A stretch of 64,000 nucleotides of DNA from Diadema setosum (GCF_964275005.1 NC_092692.1:11141643-11205642); one strand, 5' to 3'. Numbered from the stretch's first letter, positions 12,198 through 24,330 are shown. Notes: a model not told the origin generated them from the sequence alone. Program-made: numbers and translations.

Positions 12198-13279
12198 AAC
12201 TCAAAATTTTCTATGATGGCATTTCAGAATTAATTCGTAACTTCTCAGACTCAGAGCGCAAATTACGATCAAATAATTACTATGAATGATGGACACAATG
12301 TCCTCTTTATGATAAAAATAGTAGCAAAAAGCTGAACCAGGTTATATTCTTCGAATGATTTCCCTAAAGTAGACAGTAATGAATAGACAAGAAGAAATCT
12401 GTATGAATGTATCGGCCGTACTGGTCGTTTCAAACAGTCGCTGCCAGTGCGTTAAACCAAGAAAAGAATATTGATCAATGCAGAATTTCACGTTCACAGA
12501 ACCTTTGCAAAAGTAAGTTATCAACACACAATCAACCGTTGACAACGAGGAATCAATGAATGGAAGAGAAAAGGAAAAGAAAAGTAAGATCTTGACTAAT
12601 CATTATGCTCGACGTATTTACAGGGTATGCAAGGGCGCCCCCTTCAGGCAGTACCTTAATTATTGATTTTCATGATGACCTTCCCAAGTTGATTGTTGTT
12701 TACGAGCAAGGCATTGTGCCTATGAACAACAATTGGGTAGTGCTACTATTTCGGGATCTTTGACTGTATTGAATTCAAAGGGTATCGAAAACATGGCTTC
12801 TTATTTCATAGGATCTATTGCTAACTCACGATGTTCCAGAGACGATTCATGTTTTTTATTCAAGCGTTGGTGGCGCTGAACCGGCAGTAAACTTATCATT
12901 ACTTTAACACCGAATATTCAGTAATACTAATGAAAAGACAATAAGGACTGATTTATGTCAGGACTTATTGCTTTCAGGGCTACCGCGAGTACTTACAAGA
13001 CACGCTCAAAGAGTGCAAAATCTCCTCCAAGTTGACTTACACGCATCTTTGAAAAAAAAAAAAAAAACCAGAAAAGAAAGAAAGGGAGAGAGAGAAAAAA
13101 AAGCTCGAAACCATGTTCGGCATCAGTACCAAAAACAGATTATGGGTCAAATTTGAAAATTTTATCCATATCCTTTCATTTTTTATTTCTCAGAAACACT
13201 CAAATAAGCAAAGGATCAAAGAAAAGACCAAGGTTAGGAAGATTGTATGAAGTTTGCTTCTTTTGGTGGTGATAATTAC
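12198..13279. other. no gene seen
   Basis: Unique AT-rich sequence with an A-rich tract at 13051-13100. No coding frame with recognisable content. Confidence 0.45.
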
Positions 13280-13333
13280 TGTGTATTTTCCTCCACTGAC
13301 GTGATATTCAATGTTTCCATTATACCCGATGGC
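13280..13333 (-). CDS. possible short exon with a cadherin-like motif
   Basis: On the minus strand an AG acceptor (13334-13335) and a GTAATT donor (13274-13279) enclose 54 nt encoding AIGYNGNIEYHVSGGKYT. The GxNGxIxYxxxGG spacing resembles the middle of a cadherin repeat, but the usual aspartates are absent. The exon is very short, and no flanking repeat exons were found. It could be a chance open frame. Confidence 0.22.
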
Positions 13334-13807
13334 CTCGATCGGTGCAATATAAGCAGTGGAAATAAAAAGATTTTGCCACGTTACCGCCTTCTTTGTGTTC
13401 TCCAAAGATGACACATTTCCCCCTTTTCAACGTATCTCATTTCATCCTGGTCTTAAATTTACGGCTAATGTTGCACTTTTTGACCTCATCATTTCCAAGA
13501 GATTTAATGACAATCATGATAAAATGGAAACGTATTATGACTATGATTATGTAGTATGATTATTATCATAAGGCATGTAGTTATATTGTTTTGTATTTTT
13601 ATTGTGTTAGATATTGTACCTTGTATTTAGATATGTTTACATTTTTATTACTTGTTATTTCAGTGTCATGTTACATAAGATTTTGTTTGTGTTTGAAAAT
13701 GCAGAAATAAGGCAATAATATTCAAGCCAAAGCCAAACCAAGCATTATCATCCTACTATAATAAATGAGCGAAAAACTCAATATCTAACACATATCATGA
13801 AAAACTA

Positions 13808-15120
13808 GAAATGTCGCTATGGCGACTGATGCCTCCGCCGTAATGCATGATTCTCCCAATAGGCGTATAGTACAATGTCTTCACAATGTGTGATCCATGA
13901 CAGTTTCACATAACTGGCAAATTATTGAAATGACAGGTTTGTCAGAAATGTCTTGAACTGGGTTTGCTATAATTTTCTAAGAGTGCAGGTACACATATTT
14001 GGGGAATTTTGGGGAAGTTTATGCATTGAGTAATTTCCAAGGTATGAAGAAAGAGTGTGATGACGGTATGAAATAGATTTTTTCTTGGGGGGGGGGGGAG
14101 GGGGAGCATTGAAACCTGGCCTTTGACACTTAACCTTTGACCTTTGACCTTCTGGCTGGAAATTTCCCGGAGAATCTCCATTAGGTAACGCATAGATGTA
14201 TTGAGTTTTGAAACTAATAATGCAAGCATTGCATATACTTGTATATGAGGGAAATAGTAAAATTTTGAGGAGTTGACGTTGACCTTTGACCCCTGACTAT
14301 TGACCCATGACCCCTAAATTCCTGCCAGACAGTACATGGATATGTACCAAGTTCCACGAAGATACATTGAACCATTTGCGAGAAAAGTGATATTGCAACA
14401 TTTTCACCTAACCTTTGACCTTTTGACCTTTGACCTTATGACATGAATTCATGACATGATTCTCTCTGGAGAATCTTTACGCAGTAGTACATGTCCACAC
14501 CAAGTTTCAAGAAAATACCTTCGGGCATTGCATAGATATGGGGGAAATTGCAACATTAATTGTAGCATTTGACCTTGACCTTTTGACCTTTGACCTCTTG
14601 CCAATGTCACTAAAATCTACTCAACTAATTGTCCCATCAAACATCATCCTTGGACCAAGTTTGGTGAAAGCTGCTTCATCCAGTTTTGAGTTATCACGTA
14701 AACAGACAAATTGTAGGATTTGACCTTGATCTTTGACCTTTGACCTCTGTCCAATTTCACTAAAAAACTTATCAAGTAATTGTCCTATCATACATCATCC
14801 TCCAAGAAAGTTTGGTGAAATTTGCTCCATCCAGTCTTGAGTTATCGCGTAAACGGATACAATTTCATGATTTGACCTTGACCTTTGACCTTTGACCTTT
14901 AGCCGATTTCACCCAAAATCTAATCAAATAATTGCCCCATCATACTTCATACTTGGACCAAGTTTGGTAAAATTCCAGTCAATATTACTCAAGTTATCGC
15001 GTAAACGAAAGCGGACGGACGTACGTACGGACGTACGGACGTACAGACGTACGGACGTACGCACGGACGGACAACCCGAAAACATAATGCCTCCGGCACC
15101 ACTTCGTGGCGGAGGCATAA
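13808..15120 (+). mobile_element. pearl-like/HINE-type non-autonomous Helentron derivative, GCCTCCGCC family
   Basis: The 5' end reads AGAAAT, then hairpin GTCGC/GCGAC (13814-13827), then word ATGCCTCCGCC. Next come about six diverged units of about 150 bp, each opening with TGACCTTTGACC-type runs (near 14116, 14275, 14408, 14567, 14717, 14871). A GGAC/GTAC microsatellite (15011-15072) follows, and last a hairpin ATGCCTCCG..CGGAGGCAT (15087-15118). Core repeats, then an ACGG-type microsatellite and a terminal hairpin, are the plan described for pearl/CvA elements of bivalves and Helentron-derived HINEs. The small frames here are not genes. Confidence 0.72.
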
Positions 15121-15458
15121 AAAAATACATAGATTTGATATCTGAGAAATATCCCCCCCAAAAAAAAAAAAATAAATAAATAAAAACTAAACTAAACTAA
15201 ACAAACAACGTTTTATCTTGGATATTTCACCAAATGAAAATGAACAAGAAGGAAAGAAAAAAAGAATACAGATTCATTGAAACAAAGATAACCAATAAGT
15301 CGTGGATCGGTTAAACTTTTGCTCTGGAAGACAATTGCAAAAATACAATACATGACTGTGATGGACATATGAAAATATTTTATTGACGGTGTCACATGAA
15401 CTAAAGAATAAAGCACCAGGAGAAGGTAATTATTACTTATCGATAACATACTGTTGTT

Positions 15459-15460
15459 AT

Positions 15461-15498
<38 letters not shown>

Positions 15499-15530
15499 GA
15501 CTTATGTGTGTGTGTGTGTGTGTGTGTGTC
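15459..15530. repeat. (GT)n microsatellite
   Basis: Two GT runs separated by a GCGCGCGC patch and the word GACTTAT. Confidence 0.95.
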
Positions 15531-15544
15531 TTATATGTATTTAA

Positions 15545-15974
15545 AGGGATGATAGTATTGGTTGAGGTGAGGATTCAGCTTTTAACTTTTGGCAAGATAT
15601 TTAGAAACCACTTTATGAAGTGCAAAAGAGCACTATTCTGAGAGGAATTGGAAGTTTACTTGATGAAGATCGGTTTTGAAATGGCTGAGATATCCAAAAA
15701 AAAACAACATAAAAACAAAACAAAGTAAAACAAAGCAATCCTAATAAAAGGGGGGGGGTCCCATCTTTATATTAGAATCGCTTTGTTTTGGCTAATATAT
15801 CTCAGCCATTTCATAACCAAATTTCATCGAATAAACTTTGAATTCCTCTAAGATTTATATGATTTTTCATATTTCATTATACTAAAGATGTTTCTCATCT
15901 CAAAAAAAAAAAAAAAATTATCATAAAACAGTTGGAAACCTGAAACCCCATCTCACCCGCAATTGTACTATCCC
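15545..15974. mobile_element. TTAA-flanked foldback MITE, AGGGAT family, fullest copy
   Basis: TTAA occurs at 15541-15544 and 15975-15978. Inverted ends AGGGATGATAGTA and TACTATCCC continue as a foldback over most of the 430 bp (GGTTTTGAAATGGCTGAGAT against the inverse near 15800). The spacer is A-rich with a G run. Related copies lie at 4769, 11913 and 50887. The TTAA target fits piggyBac- or Kolobok-type mobilisation; no transposase is present. Confidence 0.72.
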
Positions 15975-15978
15975 TTAA

Positions 15979-17015
15979 ACCATACTACAACAGAAAGTTT
16001 AGAAAGATCTATGACCCTGATGACTTGCGAAAAGTGACGGAATTAATTTGGTGCCTACACGGATACCTGTCTACGGAAGGACGATATCACCAATATCGCT
16101 CGATAAGTGTAATTCCCGCGATTTTTTTTTTTTTTTTCTCATTAGAAGCGATGAAGGCCAACATTAAGCCGCAGATAACAACTGCCTATGGTAATGGTGT
16201 TTCAGTTGCGTGGTTTCCATGGGAACGAGCCAGAGTTTTGTTATTGATGTAACCATGGTAACAACGTCGAATGTTTCACATGAAGGGAATGTGACAAAAA
16301 GAACACAGAAACACAACAAATTGTGCTTAGGGTACGTCAGTGTAACATCGATGAAAATATGGAGATTGAATAGTCATTACGTCGACATCTATGCAATTTG
16401 CATTCGTTATTGAATAAAGTACACATAAAGATGTTCAAAAACCACGCAGAATAAGTTGACTTCCTAAGTGAAAACCCAATGGTTGACAAACAACTATTAG
16501 TACTGTTTGATTCTTGAAGGATTCTCTTGAAAATTTGTTTTGTTTTTGATACTGGCGGCTTGCAGGACCTTGGTGCTCATAATTATTCATTCATGTTCAT
16601 TTTTATTGGAATATTGTCTTTATAGATATCTACCCCAGCCACCCGTTACGACAATCAAACCTACACACCCGGGTTTGGTTTATTCCGATTATAGACATGC
16701 GGCAATTTATGATGTTGTTTTTCGCACTGGCGGCTGGCAAGACATTGCTGCTAAGAAATATGAATTCAATTTCTTTTTGACTGCTATGGGCAAGTGACTT
16801 TATGAATATTCTTCCTGGTCACCTTTTACTGCATACACACCAACACACTAGGGCTAGTAATATTCTGGCGAGACATGTAGACAATTTGATAGTTGTAAAA
16901 TAGCAATCTTCAAAATAAAAGTGTTGTTTAAAGAGAAAAACAAACACAGAATGCATTGAAGAGGAAGAAAAAGAAACAATAGGGGGAGAGGGGAGAGTGG
17001 ATGGTGGCAACTTAC
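15979..17015. other. no gene seen
   Basis: AT-rich unique DNA with a poly-T run at 16122-16138. No supported coding frame. Confidence 0.45.
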
Positions 17016-17141
17016 TGCCCCAATCGTCAACAGGACACGGTTTCTTCGGCGAGATGACGGGAACATCATCCTTGGGCCTCGGGACCGGTGGGTCATCCAG
17101 GGTGTCCAGCAGGGACCCTCCCATCTGGGAGACGAACATAG
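17016..17141 (-). CDS. putative internal exon, proline/aspartate-rich linker, unknown gene
   Basis: This minus-strand stretch has an acceptor (pyrimidine-rich tract ending CTCCAG, AG at 17142-17143) and a consensus GTAAGT donor at 17010-17015. It is 126 nt, phase 1 at both ends, with no stops. The frame reads MFVSQMGGSLLDTLDD then PPVPRPKDDVPVISPKKP then CPVDDWG. G/C content and codon use are clearly higher than in the flanks, as in real exons elsewhere in the window. The composition looks like an extended linker rather than a folded domain. It could belong to the same minus-strand locus as the CARD exons, since phase 1-1 matches, but nothing links them directly. Confidence 0.48.
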
Positions 17142-17598
17142 CTGGAGTCCGATCAGAGACGATGAAGAATGGGCAGGTGATGATGATTATTATCAAGTGG
17201 AGAGGGAAAATGGTTTCTACGTGTCACCGATGTATGTACCTTTATGTAGATGCAATCCGCCATGCAGTTGTGCAACAGATTTGCAGGAAGCGTGATGGCT
17301 CCGTGGCTTCGGTATTGTGGCCAACGTTGAATCAAAACTGATAAAGCCCATAGACGTGTTGTCATCGAGCCAGTATGAACGCAAATAATTAATAGCTATA
17401 TAACGTAGAGCACTCGATGGTATGAGGCCCATGCAATTCAAATCAATCATCCAATGATAGGTCGTGCAGAGATGAGGTGAATTAATTGAATTTCTCTTCC
17501 ATCCGTGACATGTGGTCCTTTCCCATGATCAATTCCATGGACAGGAGGGGGATACCGGCATAATGCTCCTCACGCTGAAAAAAAAAAATAAATAAAAT

Positions 17599-17637
<39 letters not shown>

Positions 17638-18131
17638 ATATTCAGTATATATGATAACATTATTATACTGAATTGATAAAAATATACTGATATTCAGTTA
17701 TAACAATTTTTGTTTTGTTTCTTCTTTCTTTTCTTCCCTTTGTATCTTGCTATTTTAGCTTTCATAATAGTTTGGTCATTAGTACTTTGTGTCCTATCTC
17801 CAGTAGAAAACAAATTTACATTGATATTTTTTCCTGGAACCCGCGTTTACAAGATTTGCTATTATATTTCACATGTTATGAAAAAATTGTCTTTTATGTA
17901 CATAATTATAATTATGTACATGTATGTATGCTGACACACTTTCCAGTCATGACCCGCTTTATATCATATTTTGTATTTTGCTTGTTTGTTTTTTGTTTTG
18001 TTTTTGTTTGTTTGTTTGTTTGCTTTTTTGTTTAGTATATGTATAGATGTCAAGTGAAATATGAAAATAAACGGGCTGGAACTGTTCACTGTGTCTCGAG
18101 TGTAAGACCAGTGCAGTTTCAGTAATTTAAA

Positions 18132-18162
<31 letters not shown>

Positions 18163-18925
18163 TAATAATAAACAAAAAATTAAAACCTATTTTGTGACAA
18201 GGTATCATGGTGAAGGGAAAGATGGAAGAAATCGAAGTGTTTATGTCAGGAGACAAGGGCGTTTACGATCAATGCACGATGCCTGACATTATGCCCACAG
18301 ACGGAAGAGCATTTTTATATCATTACATAATTATGTTTGATAGCGGTAGTTGCCACGTAACCAGGAGCCTTTTGCAAAGGCGGCTCGCAATGAACTCGCA
18401 TACGGCAGGCGATGGACTACGATAAACAGACTAGCCACTACTGTGATCGACCGTTAGTCGGTTACGGTATGCTCGCAGATGGCGCTGCAACAATTTCCGA
18501 GGACACGGAGTTCCAGCTCCTTACTGTTCTCGGATAGAACGAATGGCGATGCGATTTAGTTCTCGAGTATGGTATCTGATTGGAATGTGGTTAGGTGGCT
18601 CTCGTCAACTGAGGAACCTGTTTGATATTATTTTATGCAATTTGTATAACGTAGTTACATGTACTAGAATTATTTGAAATAATTTGGCTTCCACAGCATA
18701 CCTTGAGTATGCTCAAAACTTGTTCCGAGTGAGTCGTGGGGATTCGCGTGAAGAGGTACACGTAGAACACCGGCAGCACCTCGCAGGCAACTCCAGCGCA
18801 GGTACTTCTCAGTACCGTCAGTCGCTCGTAACAAAAAACGGATCGGCTTCAAAGCTCTCACGCAGGTCACACGGAATACACGCAAGTAGAAGGTAAGTAG
18901 CACGTGTCTAACAGGTAAGAAACAA
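17142..18925. other. no gene seen; microsatellites
   Basis: It contains an (AT)n run at 17603-17635, TTTG-type repeats at 17980-18030 and an AAAT run at 18140-18175. A G/C-richer stretch at 18680-18925 precedes the Helentron Rep frame and may be its non-coding or degraded 5' part. Confidence 0.45.
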
Positions 18926-19303
18926 GTGCGAAACTCGCAAACATTCTTGTCCGCCCGCGAAAAATTCTCCTGCGTGCTGGAAAATCCCTCCTCGCAACAA
19001 GCCCGCTTAGCTTGCTCGGAAAGGTGTGACACGGCCTTTAAGGTGGGAAGACTCCTTAATAAGTTATCGAACTACAGCAAGGCAAAAAAAAAAAAGACTA
19101 AAGAACAAATACTAGGGATGACATGGAATGAAAAGTGCACCCTCCTGGCATCAAATCCAGTGACTGCTGCTCGACACTTTGATCATAGATTGCAATGCCC
19201 GTTCAAAGATGTGATCTTATCTGAAGCTCAGCCTCTGGGAAAAGTGTCAAACGACATGTGGCGGATTGAATTCGAACAACGTGGCAGTCCACACGCCCAC
19301 TGT
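18926..19303 (+). CDS. Helentron/Helitron Rep (HUH) domain, N-terminal part, interrupted
   Basis: The open frame reads TWNEKCTLLASNPVTAARHF and then WRIEFEQRGSPHAHC. NPVTAARHF is the conserved block upstream of the HUH nuclease motif, and RGSPHAHC contains the histidine-hydrophobic-histidine core. Rep nucleases nick single-stranded DNA to start rolling-circle transposition. The recognisable domain starts near 19105; the first 50 or so residues are not recognisable, and the ATG is uncertain. The frame ends where a 3 kb element is inserted after the codons for HC. Sequence beyond that element continues the domain. This is a dead copy. Confidence 0.82.
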
Positions 19304-22300
19304 TAGGGACAGTGATTTTCCGCGATCGCGGAAAACGGACGGAAAACGCGGAAACGGCCATTTGAAACGGAAAAAGTAATCCACACGGAAAATCACGGAA
19401 AATCACTTTTCAACAAAATAAAACACATAAAAGTAAAAATAAATCCAACAGAAGCTGCAAATTAATCATTATTACATGTCCACGATATTCACAGACTGCG
19501 GAGACTTGAATAACTGTCGAACACTTACTCAATCCAACACCAACTGAAAGTCCATTTATATTCCAAAACACAATGTGTGTCTCGCCGAATAATGTGTGAT
19601 GATAAAGCCAGTATTTTGGCAGTCAAAGTAGCGGCAACAGAAGAAACTGCTGTTTTCTGCTCGCGGTAAGCTGCCAGCAGGTGAGTCGAGTGGTGACTTG
19701 CTATGCCTGCCTGCTCCACATGTCGTGTGTATAGAGCACAATGCATGATGTGAACACCAACTTCACGCAGAAAAATAGAAAAATCCCACGATGCCAAGGT
19801 GCCAGACTGGGGAATGGGGAGGGGTGGAGAGAGAGAGACCATTCAACAGAAGAAACCGCGCGTATTGGCGCATTCTTGGAGGTCATGAACTGTCTGGGGT
19901 GTTGGAGATGAACAGGGAAAGAATGTTTACCGGTAATTAAAGATAGCTCAAGTCGAAGCCCCAGGGCGAAGACCCAGGATTACAAATGTAATGATTTTAT
20001 ATTTCTTTATTCACTCACCTGCGATATTTGATGAGCTTAATTTAGGTGTTTGAATGTCACATTTTTTATGAGATTGTAACTATGTGTAATACAATACTAT
20101 AATACCTATTGATTTATCAATCTGTTAAACACAAGTGTGACTACCAGTGACAATAAAAAAAGACTTGTATTTGTTTTCTGCCGAAATTTTTTTTTTTGTC
20201 TTCATCCTAACACTTTCAAGTTCATATGAAATTTCTGATGTTTTTACTGCAGCATCAACAGTCTAAAATAAATTACTGAAATATTGTCTAATTGCATTTG
20301 AAATATGAGATGTGGATGATCGTCCACATTGATTTGTACCCTCTAAATTTGACATTTCATATGAATATAGTAGGCAATGTTTCAGTAAATTCTGAAGCTT
20401 TGTGAATCATGAAATTTTTGGCAACCATCCATTTGAACTTCAGGCATGAAAAGTTCCTAAGAATCAGCAAAAACAACTCAACAGATCAGAGATAAAGTTC
20501 CTTCGAATTTAGAAGTAGCACGCAGATTTGCTGGGCGTGAGACCACAAGGATCAGCTTTGTTTTGAGATTGTCACAATCGTGTTGTCACTGAGTATCGGG
20601 AAGTTCTCACAAACTCAAGGATCACCTCTCCCTGCCAACTCCAACATGTTGCTCCCCAACAACGTGCATGGTTGAATGCATGGCGTCTCGATGTCACCGT
20701 CTATAGGTACCCGAGGCTGCTTTGTATTTGTCTTGGAATATTGATTCATTTTTTGCCATGACATGAGTGTAGTAATCTTTTTGCATGGCTATGTAAAAAT
20801 TTGTGACACTCAACTCGTCTTTTTGATGTTTTTCTTTCAGTCCAAAAGGAAGACAAAATAGTATCATGACGTTTGCAATTGTTCAAAAGGTCTGCTATTG
20901 ATAACTCACAGACTAATCACCAAGGGGCTGTTCCCAGGCCCTCCCTCCTCCAGTCGAGCAATCTACACGCGCGCGCAAATTCCTCTGCCATGTGGTTTGC
21001 CAGCCAGCTGTCGGAATGTGCTTTGAAGTTACATGGCAGCCTGGCCTGGCTGGCATGAATGGGTGTCGAATTTCAATCAATATCTACTGTTGTTTTATTC
21101 TTGTATTTGAACATATCGTTTCACCTGACAGAAACACGGAAATCGGGAAGGTGTAGGGGAGAGGTTTTTGTTGTGTTGCAATGTGTGTGTGTGTGTGTGT
21201 TTCCTCGGGTTTTTTTCTTTGTTTTTTTGTTTTTGTTTTGTTTGTTTGTTTGTTTGTTTGTTTGTTTGTTCTTTTTTTTTTTTGGGGGGGGGGGGGGGAC
21301 CCGAGGCCAGAGTGAGGAAAGATCAGAGTGAAATGAGTGCTAGTTTCTTGTCTGGATTATTGACTGAAGAAAGATAAATTGATTGTTCCTTTAGTGCTGA
21401 AATTTTTTATCTGTTTAGACCTTCTGAAGGAATAAAAAGACTTGACTAGACAGTAATAAGTCACTTGACTAGCAAGTCAAGAAAGAGGACATAATGATAG
21501 TTGTTGATACTGCAGGCCAGGCTTTGATAGTGATACACAAATATGTAATGTCCCACTGCATGATTAACTGGATTACAATGTATTGACTGAAGAAAGATTT
21601 AGATAGATTGATTGTTCTTTTAGTGCTGAAGTTTTGATCAACACTGCTTATTAAACTGATTATCATGTATTCTGTTTGCAGCTTCTAAAGGAATGAAAAC
21701 ACTTGACTAGTAAGTCACTAGTTGAGACTCAGAGACTTATTTCACTTTGTATATATTTTTTTTTTAATTTGTAGACAGCAGTGTAAACAGTCGTGTAAAC
21801 AGCAGTGTAAACAGCCCTCTTTATCATCGCCATAATTAACCTCGTGGATTTACACATTACGCAATACTCTTCGAACATTATCACTGTGGCAGCCTAAACC
21901 GCCATTTGGCAACCTAAACCACCCTTTGGCAACCTAAAAAACTCTATAGGTTGCCCGGCTGGCAACCAAGGAAAAAAGTTCAGTGAGATCCCTGTGCATG
22001 TTTTGACAGTCGAAATAAATCAATTGTAATCCTGATGTTTCATTTCATTTGTCTTCATGGGTGTGTGGTACAGAGGTTGGAAATCATCAGGTATACACTA
22101 TGCATAACATGTATGAATGTATACGCGATTACACAGGTACACAAACTTCAAATAGCAATCATTTAATTTTTGTTCATTTTTGCATGCAAATACATGTAAA
22201 CGGAATTTGCATTTTTTGTGTGTACAATTCATATGGGAAAACGGAATTTCCGTTTTTTCACCATGTTGAAACGGAATTCATGATTTTCTGAAACGGAAAA

Positions 22301-22334
22301 GGCAATTTTTTGAAACGGAAAATCACTGCCCCTA
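19304..22334. mobile_element. hAT-like non-autonomous element with 6-bp target duplication
   Basis: The inverted ends TAGGGACAGTGATTTTCCG and TAGGGGCAGTGATTTTCCG (inverse of 22316-22334) differ at one base. CACTGT is duplicated at 19298-19303 and 22335-22340. Subterminal regions are packed with ACGGAAAA words (left 19340-19395; right 22198-22320), typical transposase-binding arrays. A perfect 20-bp palindrome centred on CGCGATCGCG sits at the left end. The 3 kb body has no transposase frame. It holds GT/TTTG microsatellites near 21182-21270, a diverged direct repeat (21358 and 21582), and three TTTGGCAACC-type repeats near 21890-21945. TAGGG ends plus 6 bp fit the hAT superfamily variant with shorter duplications. 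Confidence 0.72.
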
Positions 22335-22760
22335 CACTGTGTTCTCTGGGTTGATAATGTTCCAAGTCACAATGATTCAGAGGAAGTGTTACGTGTATGT
22401 GCATTTATTGATGAGCATGTCACATGTTCACTTCCAGATGAGGATGATGATGAACAAAATTAATGCACAGCCTGGTTTCCACTCTGCAGAGACACACACA
22501 TTCAGCTTCATGTAGAAAGGCAGGACAGGCTTGTAGGTTTCACTACCCACGGCCAATTGCCCCAATACTGTTGTGGCTGACACACCCTCTACAGATGATG
22601 CACAGAAGAAAAAACATACACTGTATATAGAATCAGCAAAACAAATCATGCAAAAGGTGAAAGACGCTCTTGATCAGTGTGAGTATGAAAACACAATAGA
22701 CAGTGTACTACATAAAGATGGCATAACTCATGCTGACTACAGTGAGGCTCAGTCTGACAA
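22335..22760 (+). pseudogene. Helentron Rep domain, C-terminal part (broken)
   Basis: Directly after the inserted element the frame resumes as CVLWVDNVPSHNDSEEVLRV, the conserved block that follows the HUH motif. It runs to DEDDDEQN, then shifts by one base. The next frame carries HSLVSTLQRHTHSASCRKAG and CRFHYPRP, the zinc-finger-like end of Rep. A further frame reads KKKHTLYIESAKQIMQKVKD, fitting the Rep-helicase linker. At least two frameshifts separate these pieces. Non-functional. Confidence 0.75.
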
Positions 22761-22888
22761 TGCATCAGTTGCTGAACAGACGCAAGACCAAAGTACGCAT
22801 TCGAGTGCAGTTCCAATCACAGCTTTTGAGCCAAAGTTTTCTGTTTCGGAGCGTGGAACAGGAAATGGAGATACTGCGGTAGCAGCTC

Positions 22889-23125
22889 CCCCTTACACTA
22901 TGCTGGGCAACCACAATTCATAAAGTACAAGGACTTACAGTGAATGATATTGTGGTGTCACTGGAAAGAAGATTTGGAGATGGCCAATGCTATGTTACAC
23001 TAAGTTGTGTGCCAAGCATAAATGGATTGCACTTGTTGAACATGAATGCAGGCAAGATAAACGCAAGTGCCAGAGTGAAATCAGAGATGTCACGAATGAA
23101 AAAAGACATGCTCTTGGAGATACAA
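22889..23125 (+). pseudogene. Helentron PIF1-type helicase, C-terminal end only
   Basis: The frame PLTLCWATTIHKVQGLTVND matches the last helicase motifs of the PIF1-like superfamily 1B helicases of Helitrons. It continues ERRFGDGQCYVTLSCVPSIN and ends in a lysine-rich tail. Only about 75 residues of the several-hundred-residue helicase remain. The Rep linker lies about 130 bp upstream, so nearly the whole helicase has been deleted internally. Confidence 0.72.
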
Positions 23126-23149
23126 TATGATGCCATTCTGCTTCATATG

Positions 23150-23515
23150 AGCAACGCTCAACTCATCTCTGTGCAGTTCACAACATTCGCTCACTCACAG
23201 CACACCAGAGAGACTTGCTTGCTCTTCCACTTGTACAAGAGATGCAATGCAATATGTTAGACAGAAACATGGCTTTCTTCTAGACACAAGTCAAGCAGAG
23301 CCATATCCCAGAGTTTCATCTAGAAAGAGTTGACAGACTTGGAGGCAATGCTAAGAGGGGCACAGGGGGAGGATTATGTATGTACGTCAGAGCTTCACTC
23401 CCTTTCAAATGTGCCAATCTTTGCTTGGAACCTGCGAAGTTCAGAGCATTATCCTTCAAATCTCAGGAAATCAGCATCTCTGCTTGTGTACAGAAATCCA
23501 CGCTGTCACAAGAGT
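23150..23515 (+). pseudogene. APE-like endonuclease domain of a Helentron (broken)
   Basis: The frame AVHNIRSLTAHQRDLLALPL matches the start of the APE-like endonuclease domain found downstream of the helicase in Helentrons (Helitron2). After a stop at 23279-23281 the same domain continues as EFHLERVDRL and GTGGGLCMYVRASLPF. Rep, helicase, endonuclease in that order is the Helentron arrangement. A LINE endonuclease is the alternative, but position and order favour the Helentron. Confidence 0.6.
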
Positions 23516-23539
23516 GACTTCATCAACAAGGACCATGCT

Positions 23540-23872
23540 TCGGGCATCATTAGTCCTCCACCTGCTGGGCAGGAAACATTATGTTGTACCTACTTGTGAG
23601 TTGCCACAAAATACACAGACACTAATTCATCAGTATTTTCTTGATGGTAGAATTACTGAACTGGATGTTGTGAAGAGACTTTGGGAGAATCTGTATACAA
23701 TGTATAATATTTTGCGGTTAGAACCTGACCCAGTGCTTTCAACTGGCAGACAAGAGGGTTCCCTGAAGTCAGAGGATTACAAATGGGAATACAGTGATGC
23801 AACCAAGCAAACCTATAAGGAACATGCTGAGTGCTTCTATAAACTGTTTTGCAGTCGCTACACTAAAATTTG
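23540..23872 (+). CDS. unrecognised open frame, transposon-associated
   Basis: The open frame ending at the stop 23871-23873 reads LVLHLLGRKHYVVPTCELPQ, then TLIHQYFLDGRITELDVVKR, then a charged C-terminus with EHAECFYKLFCSRY. I do not recognise it. TLIHQYFLDGRIT is reminiscent of the helix-turn-helix leader found in some integrase-core transposon proteins, a weak resemblance. It has no clear start codon tied to it, and its neighbours are all transposon pieces. Confidence 0.35.
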
Positions 23873-24066
23873 ATACTATACATGATGACGTTTTTAGATT
23901 ATGCACGATACTTATTTCTTTTGAGAAGAATTCAGTGTGAAGCTGGTGAGCATTTGAATAATTGTCATTCATTATATTTCTATCAGCACACTACACGCCA
24001 TGGTGGCAGGCTGCGAACTGATCCACAGCATTCCTTCTTGGCCTCCATGTTTAGAAGACTTTCTTA

Positions 24067-24330
24067 CAGTTAAACTTCGATTATCCGGCCTCCTTTTATC
24101 CGGAAATCTCTATTATCCGGACACGTTCGCGTTCACGTGTACAATTTTGCACAGGCTAGCATAGATTACACCACCGTTGCAGGGTACGCTACCTGCCTAG
24201 CTGCCAGTGCACTGGGACGGCAGCTTGGACGGCAGCTACATACACTAACATTGTGTATCCCATATCCGGCCAATTCGCTTATCCAAATGAGCGCCGGTCC
24301 CGACATGGCCAGATAATCGAGGTCGAACTG
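24067..24330. mobile_element. pogo/Tigger-type MITE
   Basis: Ends CAGTTAAACTTCGATTATCC and the inverse of GATAATCGAGGTCGAACTG match the pogo/Tigger terminal inverted repeat. TA dinucleotides flank it (24065-24066, 24331-24332). It is 264 bp and non-coding. Confidence 0.82.
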
